The position numbers were made by a program, and so were the translations under genes. From an uncultured Bacilli bacterium (lineage in GTDB: Bacteria > Bacillota_I > Bacilli_A > RF39 > UBA660), in contig CAPZYV010000001.1 in the NCBI GenBank assembly GCA_948750805.1, positions 1-29,451 of the forward strand: 29,451 nucleotides of DNA. Direction: 5' to 3'. Below, one piece after another: positions 1-7,712 of this stretch. The notes under the pieces are model-generated. The model was not told the origin of the DNA. It searched no databases and saw only the letters and a list, made by a program, of their open reading frames with translations. The first letter of the stretch is position 1; every line of letters starts with the position of its first letter.

Positions 1-460
1 ATAAAGTTTCATATTTGTTATTTACTTTTAATATATGTTTATCTTTATTATTATATTTTATTTCAATTTTAATTTTTCCACTTTGGCCTAATATATCATC
101 AAGCTTTTTCTCTTTATCATCAAGATAATACTTTATTTTTAAATCTACTGGTAATTCTTTATTGGTTGACCCTTGATAATAAATATCATTTCCTTTAGCA
201 TACCAAGATATTTTATTTCCATTTGTTTTATATTCTTCTTTACCATTAATATTAATAATATTAAGTAAATCAGATTCGTCTTTTAAAACATCTTTTCGGT
301 TTAAATTATTTAAATATTCATTTACCGTTATTTTATTTACACTACCATCATCATTTAGTTTGGCATAAACTGTTTCATTTTTAGTTAAAGCGGAAACTGG
401 TTGACAATAAAAACTTGTTAATAATAATATAGCCACTAATTTGTGTTTATTTAATTTCAT
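1..460 (-). CDS. Secreted or membrane-anchored protein, in frame with the MMPL gene; cut by left edge
   Basis: The reading frame starts at ATG 460-458 with a textbook ribosome site (AAGGAGG, about 7 bases upstream) and is still open at base 1, so only about 153 codons are seen. The first 24 residues look like a signal peptide or first membrane anchor (MKLNKHK, then VAILLLTSFY, then a possible cleavage at PVSA). The rest is predicted to be exported, lysine-rich and beta-strand-like, with phrases such as VYAKLNDDGSV and INGKEEYKTNG. From memory, proteins of this look often sit next to MMPL exporters in clostridia and other Bacillota, but I cannot name the family. It is in the same frame as the MMPL gene with no stop between, so it could be made as a separate protein, as the C-terminal part of a fusion, or both. 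Confidence 0.7.
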   Translation of the reverse strand, partial: MKLNKHKLVAILLLTSFYCQPVSALTKNETVYAKLNDDGSVNKITVNEYLNNLNRKDVLKDESDLLNIININGKEEYKTNGNKISWYAKGNDIYYQGSTNKELPVDLKIKYYLDDKEKKLDDILGQSGKIKIEIKYNNKDKHILKVNNKYETL

Positions 461-2530
461 TTTTTTATCCTCCTTTTTAAAACCACTTGTGGTTTTAATT
501 ATAATTTTATCAAAAATTAAAAGTATTGCTGGTAGTACTAAAATAACTACAGCCATACTAATTATGGCACCCCTTGATATTAATGTACAAAGGGAACTAA
601 TCATTTCTAATTCAGAATAAACACCTACACCAAAAGTCGCTCCAAAGAAACACAATCCACTTACAATTATGGAACTAACCGAAGTATTTAAAGTTTCTTT
701 AATTGCCTTCTCTTTTTCTAAGCCACTTTTACGATTTTTCATGTATGTTGTTGTCATTAATATAGCATAGTCAATAGTTGCGCCTAACTGAATTGTCCCA
801 AGTACTATCGAAGCTACAAAAGGAAGTTCTACTCCAGTAAAATAAGGTATAGCCATATTAATAAATATTGCTCCTTCAATTGCTATAATAAGAAATAGTG
901 GTAAACTTATAGATTTTAAAACTATAAACATAATTAGTAAAATACAAACTATAGATGAAACATTTACATTTTTAAAATCATTATCACTAATTGCAACTAA
1001 GTCTTTCATTAAAGGACCTTCACCTGCTAAGATAGCGTTTTCATCATATTTTCTAATAATATCATTAATAATCTCGACTTGATTATTTAACTCATCACTT
1101 GCAATTTCATAGATTGAATTTATTAAAACCATTTCATAATTTTCACTTTGAAACACTTTTAAGATTTCATCACTTAATATTTCTTTTGATAAAAGTGTCT
1201 CTTCTAATTTACTAGATGCTAATACTAAATCAATACCATCAACCATTTTTAATTCTTTTGCCATTAGATTTAGACTCCTACTAGGAATATTTTTATCAAC
1301 TAGAATTATTTCTGGCGACACAATATTAAATTTACTCTTTAGTTCATTGTTAGCAATAATGGAATCTAAAGATTTAGGTAAACTTTCATCTAGTTTATAA
1401 TAAATATCTACTTTTGTATTTGCTAAATATGCTGGAACAAAAATTATTAAGAATACTACAAATATTTTTTTATAATGATTTACAATAAAATTATTTAAAG
1501 TGTTAAATTTTGGCAAAACACTTTTATGTTTAGTTTTCGTAATTAATTTATCGCATACTAGTAATAAACTAGGAAATACAGTTAAAACCGATATAACTCC
1601 TAACATAACACCCTTAGCCATTACTAAACCTAAATCAGAACCTAAAGTTAATTTCATAGTACATAGTACTAAAAAACCAGCAATTGTTGTAAGACTACTA
1701 CCTACAACTGATGTAAAAGTTTCATGAATAGCATTGCTCATCGCAACACATATAGAGTCATTTTTCTTTTTCTCATTTTCATAAGCGTGATATAAAAATA
1801 TTGAAAAGTCTGTTGTAACACCAAGTTGTAAGACTGCAACTAAAGCTTTAGTAATATAAGATATTTCACCAAATATTATATTAGTTCCTAAATTAAATAA
1901 TATTGATATACCTATATTAATTAATAATAAAAAAGGTACAATATAAGAATCTAATGATAACATTAAAACTAATATACAAAGTAATACTGCAATTATAATA
2001 TATATTAAAATTTCTTTTTCAGATAAGTTCATAGTATCTAGTACCATTGCACTCATTCCACTTACTTTAACTGAATCATTAGTTAAGGTTTTTATTTCTT
2101 CAACAGCTGCTAAAGTTTCTTCATTAGAAGTTCCTTTCCCAAAAGTAATTAATACTAAGTCAGAATTATCTTTTAAAACTTTTTCGCGAATATCACTAGG
2201 TAGAAAGTCAATTGGAATATTAGTACCTATCGCATCATATACACTTATGACTTTTTCTACTCCCGAAACTTTTCTTATTTTTTCTTCCAAATTTAAAATT
2301 TCTTTAGAGTTCATATTATCAATTATCGAAACTGAAAAAGCTCCCATCTTAAATTCGTCAGTTAAAATATTTTGTCCTTTAATCGTTTCAATATCTTCTG
2401 GTAAATAAACTAAAATATCATAATTAATTTTTGTTGCTTTCATACCTATTAAAGCCGGAATTAATAATATTAAAGTTAATATTAAAATTGAAACACGATT
2501 TTTAACAATAAAATCTTCAAATTTTTTCAT
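461..2530 (-). CDS. MMPL/RND-type membrane exporter, reading frame lacks its own stop
   Basis: This is a large MMPL-superfamily (RND-like) transporter, expected to export lipids, drugs or surface molecules using the proton gradient. The 690 codons show the usual duplicated layout: an N-terminal membrane helix, an extracellular domain of about 150 residues, then five or six helices, all repeated once. Each half carries the conserved Asp motif in a helix, TTDFSIF in the first half and GATIDYAI in the second. The start ATG (2530-2528) has GGAGG just upstream. It diverges from a TetR-family gene 177 bp away, the classic arrangement for an efflux pump and its repressor. The frame does not stop: after IIIKTTSGFKKEDKK it reads directly into the Met of the next protein at 460. 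A one-base change in the T or A runs at the end would create a TAA there. Transporter identity is firm; the substrate cannot be told. Confidence 0.9.
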
Positions 2531-2573
2531 TTTTTACCTCCGTCACAAATCATTTTATTCAAATTTAAAAAAA

Positions 2574-2643
2574 TATCCATCCACATATCGTAATATTTGT
2601 TTTTTATCCAACACTTGTTAAAATATGTACTGATAAATATCCA
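2574..2643. promoter_or_regulatory. Three TATCCA repeats in the MMPL-TetR divergent intergenic region
   Basis: TATCCA occurs at 2574-2579, 2605-2610 and 2638-2643, spaced 31 and 33 bases, close to three helical turns. The last two extend to TATCCAAC. They lie between the divergent MMPL and TetR genes, where a TetR-type operator would be expected. TetR operators are usually palindromes, and these are direct repeats, so the role is a guess. Confidence 0.3.
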
Positions 2644-2660
2644 ACTTTATGTATGATATC

Positions 2661-2689
2661 TTTACAAAAAGTATAATATTAATTATAAT
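2661..2689 (+). promoter_or_regulatory. Promoter of the TetR-family gene
   Basis: A -35 box TTTACA (2661-2666) and a -10 box TATAAT (2684-2689) are separated by exactly 17 bases. Transcription would start near 2696, only about a dozen bases before the ATG at 2708, giving a very short leader. Confidence 0.65.
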
Positions 2690-2707
2690 GTAGGTAAGGT
2701 GAAGCAT

Positions 2708-3271
2708 ATGGAAAATAAAATAGATTTAAGAATAATAAAAACCAAAAAGAATATTTATGAAACGTTTGAAAGTCTTATGAAAAATCATTCTTTTGAAGAA
2801 ATAAAAGTATCTGATATTTGTACTCTTGCGATGATTAATCGTTCTACTTTTTATGCTCATTACAATGATAAATACGAATTACTCGAAGAATATATAAATA
2901 ATATGAAAGATTTAATATCTAAAGAATTAGAAAAAAATACTAATATAACTAATTCTAAAGAATATTATTTAGAAATGATAAAACTATTACTTAATCATAT
3001 CGAATTAAAAAGAGATACTTTTGCTTCCATTATGATAAATAATAAAAATAGTATTACAATGGATATATTATATGATGTTATTGATAAAGACATTATTAAA
3101 CAAATAAAAATTAATAATGACCATCAAGCAACTTTAGTTCCTATAGATATAATCTCAAGATTTTATTTAGGTGCTGTAATAAGTATTTGTACTGAATGGA
3201 TAGTTAGTAAAAAATATACTAAAGAAGAAATTTTAAAATATTTTGAACTATTAATTAATGATAACATATAA
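2708..3271 (+). CDS. TetR/AcrR-family transcriptional regulator
   Basis: This 187-aa protein is a probable DNA-binding repressor. Its N-terminal 55 residues form a TetR helix-turn-helix: SFEEIKVSDICTLAMINRST followed by FYAHYNDKYELLEEY, which closely fits the family signature of a second and third helix ending in F-Y-x-H-F/Y-x-x-K. The remaining 130 residues are helical and should bind a ligand; the pattern resembles the C-terminal domain common in Bacillota TetR proteins. I place the start at ATG 2708 because AAGGTG (2696-2701) lies six bases before it; a GTG at 2699 has no such site. It sits head to head with the MMPL exporter, so it probably controls that gene and itself. The ligand is unknown. 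Confidence 0.88.
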   Translation: MENKIDLRIIKTKKNIYETFESLMKNHSFEEIKVSDICTLAMINRSTFYAHYNDKYELLEEYINNMKDLISKELEKNTNITNSKEYYLEMIKLLLNHIELKRDTFASIMINNKNSITMDILYDVIDKDIIKQIKINNDHQATLVPIDIISRFYLGAVISICTEWIVSKKYTKEEILKYFELLINDNI

Positions 3272-3285
3272 AATAGGAGAATTAT

Positions 3286-4139
3286 ATGAATAAGATTAAT
3301 AACAAAAATTTTGAGGATATTTCACCAACTGCAATTGTAACATCATATCCAAGAACTTTTACTGATATTCCATATGAAAAGAAATATATAGTTGGCTAGA
3401 AAAAAATTGTAGCTCTAATGTAGCATTATATAAAGATTTAGCTCCAGAAATAGAAGCTAGATATAAACTCATTAACAAGCTTTTAGACAAATATAAAATA
3501 AAACAAGTTTTAGAACTAGCCGCCGGTTATTCATCTCGTGGTTTGATTTATTCAAAAAATGGCTATAAATATATTGAATTAGATTTGAAAGAGGTTTCAA
3601 AAAACAAAGAAAGAATTATTAAAAACATTACTAATGAATTTCCTGCTAATTTAAAATTAATTTCTGGAAATGTTTTAAAAAGTAATGATTTTGATAAATG
3701 TAGTTCATATTTAGAAAAAAATCAACCAGTCGCAGTAATAAACGAGGGGTTATTAAGATATTTGACCTTTGCTGAAAAGAAAATCGTTGGAGAAAATATT
3801 CATAAATTATTATCAGTTCATAATGGTATTTGGATAACTTCTGATTTAACGCCTAAAAAATTTATCAGTTCTCAAAATGAAGCATTAACGGATTTTAATT
3901 CAAAAGTAGCTAATATAACATCACGTAATAACTTAAATGATAGATTTGAAAATCTGGAACATGTAAAAAAATTTTATGGAAATATCGGATTTGAAGTAAT
4001 TGAAGTTCACAAATTTAGTGAAGTAAAAGATGAATTATATTCAGTAAATACTTTAAATATTATAAATAATAAAATAGAAAAAACATTAGATGATGCGATA
4101 GTGGTAGTAATGAAAGTGAATAAACATCAATATAAGTAG
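3286..4139 (+). pseudogene. Class I SAM-dependent methyltransferase (leucine carboxyl methyltransferase-like), frameshifted
   Basis: Translation starts at ATG 3286 with AGGAG upstream and reads MNKINNKNFEDISPTAIV..., but stops at TAG 3397. The same protein resumes in another frame from about 3378 (YSWLEKNCSSNVALYKDL) and continues to 4139. One extra A near 3382-3387 would join them as YEKK-IYSWLEKN. The C-terminal part carries the SAM-binding motif ELAAGYSSRG (about 3519-3548) with the following acidic strand YIELDL, and NEGLLRYLT, which is typical of the leucine carboxyl methyltransferase-like group. The gene lies 14 bases after the TetR gene and probably shares its transcript. The downstream frame has an ATG at 3607 or later only, plus a TTG at 3543-3545, which would miss the SAM motif. 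So this is either a recent pseudogene or a one-base sequence error. Confidence 0.8.
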
Positions 4140-4163
4140 TAATTATGAAAAATATAATTACTA
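4137..4163 (+). terminator. Hairpin at the end of the methyltransferase gene
   Basis: TAGTAATTAT (4137-4146) and ATAATTACTA (4154-4163) form a perfect 10-bp stem with a 7-base loop, beginning at the methyltransferase stop codon. There is no clear run of T after it, so it could end transcription weakly or protect the RNA end. Confidence 0.45.
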
Positions 4164-4181
4164 TAAATATATTTAATGAAC

Positions 4182-4210
4182 TTTACTAAACTACTTATCT
4201 ATGTTAAAAT
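4182..4210 (+). promoter_or_regulatory. Promoter of the 207-aa gene
   Basis: TTTACT (4182-4187) and TAAAAT (4205-4210) are 17 bases apart, followed by AAGGAG at 4218-4223. The same pair of boxes and spacing recurs before the TagG-like gene at 26761. Confidence 0.55.
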
Positions 4211-4231
4211 ACGGCGCAAGGAGTGTTTATT

Positions 4232-4855
4232 ATGACTACTAAAAGTTTAATAGTTAAAAGACAAGAATTATATGATATTGTTGAAATAGTTTCTGCTGCT
4301 TCTAATAGCTATCAATTTACTTCACTAAAAAAATTCCATACAGGTGGTTATAAAAAGATAGTTAATAGAACTTATTTTGCTGATAAATCTTCTATATTCA
4401 TTGCAATTACTTTGAGTAACGATAATATGCCAATAGAAGGAATTTTTGATATAAATACATATAAACAGAGTAGAAACAAGGTTAATGGTACTTATAGGAT
4501 AGAATATTTTGCTATTGGTTCATTAAATGGCGAGCCTTGTACTATGGTATTTTTATCCTTTATTAGTAGAAAGGGCGTAAGGACAGAAATTAGTAATATT
4601 AAATTAACTGGAGAAGACATACCTAAAACTCTAGAAGATTTAGAAAAGTTGTTAGCTAGATTTGAAGAAATAATATGTAGTTTATCTGATAGAAGTTACA
4701 CTTCAGAGTTATTTAAAATAAGCACTATTTACTCCCAAATAGAATTGTTAGAAGAAGAAAAGAAAAGTTTAAATTATGATGAGCAAGCCATAATAGATGG
4801 AATTATTGCAAGTTTGACAAGTCCTCCTCAAACAGCACCGGTATTAAATAAATAA
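4232..4855 (+). CDS. Protein of unknown function, 207 aa
   Basis: I do not recognise this protein. It is soluble, with no signal peptide or membrane segment. The first 125 residues look mixed alpha/beta, with alternating strands such as SSIFIAITLS and YRIEYFAIGSL. Residues from about 130 on are charged and helical (LEDLEKLLARFEEI and IELLEEEKKSLNYDEQAI), which suggests a coiled-coil tail, ending in a proline-rich SPPQTAPV. I use the ATG at 4232 because AAGGAG (4218-4223) is eight bases before it; a GTG at 4223 would overlap that site. It has its own promoter and is followed by a terminator-like hairpin, so it is probably a single-gene unit. No function can be offered. Confidence 0.75.
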   Translation: MTTKSLIVKRQELYDIVEIVSAASNSYQFTSLKKFHTGGYKKIVNRTYFADKSSIFIAITLSNDNMPIEGIFDINTYKQSRNKVNGTYRIEYFAIGSLNGEPCTMVFLSFISRKGVRTEISNIKLTGEDIPKTLEDLEKLLARFEEIICSLSDRSYTSELFKISTIYSQIELLEEEKKSLNYDEQAIIDGIIASLTSPPQTAPVLNK

Positions 4856-4902
4856 TGTTGGAGAACAAAATATGTTAAAAAATATCTAAAAAATATTGAA
4901 AT

Positions 4903-4925
4903 AAAAGAATTATTCTTTTTTTTTT
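4903..4925 (+). terminator. Intrinsic terminator after the 207-aa gene
   Basis: AAAAGAAT (4903-4910) and ATTCTTTT (4912-4919) form an A+T-rich stem that runs into 11 or more T residues. With a realistic loop the stem is 6-7 bp, weak but well placed. Confidence 0.55.
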
Positions 4926-4962
4926 GCTATATATGGGGTAGAATATATTTGAGGATATAGTT

Positions 4963-7137
4963 ATGAAAGAGACATTTAATAAATTATACAAAATCTTAAT
5001 TATAGTCATGTTATTTATATGGGGAATTATAACTTTTTCTAGTTGTTTTCATGTTTATGAAAGATTTTATAATCCTATTGCTATTTTTTTTGGTGGGTTT
5101 ATTATTTTATTAATAATCTATAATGTTTATCAATTAATAAAGAAAATAAATCCCAAATATCATGACAAAATTGCTTTAGGTATGTTTCTTACAAGTTTAG
5201 TTATCATGCTATTATGGGGTCTTAATAATGAAATAATTCCAGCGTATGATTTATCTCATATAATCGCAAAAAGTGATTTACTCCTAAAAAATAACCATCA
5301 TTTTGGTCAGGAAATATATTTCTCAATTTATCCTACACAAATTCCCATAACTATATTTATATATGGAATTAAAGCAGTAGGAACTTTCTTTAACATAACT
5401 AATCTAAATGCCTTTGTAATCATTTATAATGCTCTAATGACTTCTCTGATGTTCTTATTTATATATAAAATTGTTAAGAAATTATCTAATAGTAATTTAG
5501 CTCTAATTGTTATGTTTATTACAATGTTATACCCTGACTTTTACTTATATATTCCATATTATTATACGGATATCATGGCTTTACCTTTTGGAATAATTGG
5601 TTTTTATTTATTACTGGCAGGTGATACCAAAGAAAATAAAAAAAGTTATATTTACTATTTGCTTGCTGGTATCCTTTTTGGAATAGGCTTTAAACTCCGT
5701 GTAACAACTATTATTATTCTTATTGCTTATATTATTTGTTTATTAAGAAATACTAAATTAAAATTAATTTTAAAAAAGCTTTTATTTATTTTTATAGGAA
5801 TTATTTTAATCTTATTTACTTATTCTAAAGTTATATATCCATCCTTTAATATTGAAATAGATGAATCAGTTAAAGTACCACCTCTACATTGGGTAATGAT
5901 GGGAACTAATCCGGAAACTAATGGAGGATATGATGACGCTGCTATTAATTATTCTATAAATAGTCAAGATAAAAATAATGACATAATAAAAGTAATTAAA
6001 GAGCGCATACCTAAATTAAATCCCAAATTTTATTATAATAAGCTACGTAAAGTTTGGTCAGAAGGAGACCATGATATTCAAAGAAAATATGCTCTAACAA
6101 AATCTATGTCTGAAGTAAGAAACTATGTTAGTGGTCCAATGTGTGGTATTTTAAGATACTATACTCAAATGTTAAAATTTGCTATTTATACATTATTTTT
6201 GATAAGTATAGCTAATCAACTTAAAAATAAAAATACTTTTCAAGATAGTAAAATAGCGCCTATTATTATAAGTGTGTTTGGTGGTATTTTATTCTATTTA
6301 TTATGGGAAGCATTAAGTCGTTATAGTTTTTCTTTTCTACCTCTTATAATAATTGGTACATATGCAGGAATTGATATATTTGTAAATAACTTTAATCACA
6401 ATATTTTTACTTTAAAAAATAAAACCTATAATATTAAAAAAGGCAAAAAAATCATTGGCATAATAATGATTATTGCTCTAATAGCAGGTCTTATAATTGG
6501 CACTAAATATGTAACTAACGATAAACAAGTATTTGAGTTAGAACGTAATTTACAAAAATATTCTTCAAGAACTTTTGAGCCTTTATATCACAAAACTTTA
6601 AAAGAAGTATTTAGAGTATCAAAACCATTTAACCGAATTCAATTAAGAGTATTAACTGATAATATAACCGAAGATATAGAATATACCTATGAAATATATA
6701 AATCTAATAATGAACTTATTTATAAAGGTACTTATGGCTTTGACCCTCAAAATGAACATATTATTCGTAAAATAACTTTATATGTTCCGACTGTAAATGT
6801 CACAAAAGAAGAAGAATTCTATGTATTATTTTATTCTAATGAAGCGACTAAAAATAACCATATTAAATTAAATACTTATAAGTTTCAAGATAAAGTAAAA
6901 AATGACCCTGAATTTAGTCCAGAAGTTTTAGGTCCCGATTTTGACTTAAATCCTAATAGTGAAACCTATTTTAATAACAAATTATATACTGGAAATTTAT
7001 ATATCCGTGTTTTTGAAAAAGTAAAAAGACCATTTATTAAAAAAGAAAACTATATAATCATATCTCTGATAGCTGTTTTCTTTATTGGCAGTAATATTTA
7101 CTTTAGCTTGATAAAAAAGGAACAAAAAAATGAATGA
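4963..7137 (+). CDS. Large polytopic membrane protein, probable GT-C-type glycosyltransferase
   Basis: This 724-aa protein has about 11-12 membrane helices in residues 10-515, an extracytoplasmic domain at about 520-695 rich in strands and charges, and a last helix at about 700-717. That layout fits GT-C enzymes (the PMT/ArnT or GT39-like group), which move sugars from polyprenyl-phosphate carriers on the outer face of the membrane. After the third helix the first outside loop carries an Asp (PAYDLSHI, about residue 96), where GT-C enzymes place their catalytic acid, and YPTQIP soon after. A further loop has IPYYYTD. GAGG is 10 bases before the ATG, and a weak -10 (TAGAAT, 4939-4944) precedes it. 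Its end overlaps the next gene by 8 bases. The acceptor is unknown, perhaps a wall polymer, lipid or protein. The family call is inference from topology and these motifs. Confidence 0.65.
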   Translation: MKETFNKLYKILIIVMLFIWGIITFSSCFHVYERFYNPIAIFFGGFIILLIIYNVYQLIKKINPKYHDKIALGMFLTSLVIMLLWGLNNEIIPAYDLSHIIAKSDLLLKNNHHFGQEIYFSIYPTQIPITIFIYGIKAVGTFFNITNLNAFVIIYNALMTSLMFLFIYKIVKKLSNSNLALIVMFITMLYPDFYLYIPYYYTDIMALPFGIIGFYLLLAGDTKENKKSYIYYLLAGILFGIGFKLRVTTIIILIAYIICLLRNTKLKLILKKLLFIFIGIILILFTYSKVIYPSFNIEIDESVKVPPLHWVMMGTNPETNGGYDDAAINYSINSQDKNNDIIKVIKERIPKLNPKFYYNKLRKVWSEGDHDIQRKYALTKSMSEVRNYVSGPMCGILRYYTQMLKFAIYTLFLISIANQLKNKNTFQDSKIAPIIISVFGGILFYLLWEALSRYSFSFLPLIIIGTYAGIDIFVNNFNHNIFTLKNKTYNIKKGKKIIGIIMIIALIAGLIIGTKYVTNDKQVFELERNLQKYSSRTFEPLYHKTLKEVFRVSKPFNRIQLRVLTDNITEDIEYTYEIYKSNNELIYKGTYGFDPQNEHIIRKITLYVPTVNVTKEEEFYVLFYSNEATKNNHIKLNTYKFQDKVKNDPEFSPEVLGPDFDLNPNSETYFNNKLYTGNLYIRVFEKVKRPFIKKENYIIISLIAVFFIGSNIYFSLIKKEQKNE

Positions 7138-7681
7138 AAGAATAACTATAATCTCATTATTTAATGTTAAAAATTTAAAAAAAATTAATAATGTTTTAAG
7201 TTCTATAAATATTTCTCTATGTAAAGTACCTTTTGGTAAAAATATAATTAATAGAGAAGATGTTGATACTTTACCTTGGCATTTTACTTTATCTGCCGGA
7301 GACATCACTAAAGAAAATCTTGCCAAGGAAAGTTTAAAAAATATCAAATTTAATGAATTTGTCATCAGCATTAATAAATTAGAAGTTTTGCCTGGTAAAG
7401 AAAATAGTTATGTTTTAGTTTTTAATATTATGCCTAATAAAGAGCTAACATTGCTTCATAAAAAGATTTATGAAATACTACCCACAAATAAGTACAATCC
7501 TGATAATTTTATATTTCATATTACTATTCATATAAGTAAAGATTATGAAGAAATAATGAATCTAAAAAAAGAAATAGAAAGAAATTTCCAGCCATTTAAA
7601 CTAGTAATTGATAAAATTGGTCTATTTCGTATATATCCAGCATCATTAGTAGCAGAATATTATTGTATAAAAAACATTTAA
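7130..7681 (+). CDS. 2H-family phosphoesterase (2'-5' RNA ligase/cyclic phosphodiesterase-like)
   Basis: This 183-aa protein has the two H-x-T/S motifs that define the 2H superfamily: WHFTLSAG (about residues 50-57) and FHITIHIS (about 125-132). Each lies on a strand followed by a helix, in the two-lobed arrangement of these enzymes. They act on 2',3'-cyclic or 2'-5' phosphodiester bonds in RNA or nucleotides. Its ATG lies inside the last codons of the membrane glycosyltransferase gene, so the two are translationally coupled, but a functional link is not obvious. An RNA or nucleotide-end processing enzyme directly before a LigD-type repair gene is suggestive, though a terminator separates them. 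The substrate cannot be assigned. Confidence 0.8.
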   Translation: MNERITIISLFNVKNLKKINNVLSSINISLCKVPFGKNIINREDVDTLPWHFTLSAGDITKENLAKESLKNIKFNEFVISINKLEVLPGKENSYVLVFNIMPNKELTLLHKKIYEILPTNKYNPDNFIFHITIHISKDYEEIMNLKKEIERNFQPFKLVIDKIGLFRIYPASLVAEYYCIKNI

Positions 7682-7709
7682 AACCTCAAACTATCAATAA
7701 GAGGTTTTT
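7680..7709 (+). terminator. Hairpin with T tract; its 3' arm contains the ligD ribosome site
   Basis: AAACCTC (7680-7686) pairs with GAGGTTT (7700-7706), followed by TTT to 7709. It looks like an intrinsic terminator for the upstream operon. The only Shine-Dalgarno-like sequence for the next gene, GAGG at 7700-7703, lies in the 3' arm, nine bases before the ATG at 7713. Confidence 0.65.
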
Positions 7710-7712
7710 TAT

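Noticed and set aside
1500..1727. Plus-strand open frame of 75 codons
   Set aside because: It lies opposite the MMPL gene, has no ribosome site and no recognisable protein features.
6997..7371. Minus-strand open frame of 124 codons
   Set aside because: It is antisense to the end of the membrane glycosyltransferase and the 2H phosphoesterase genes, both of which have clear motifs.
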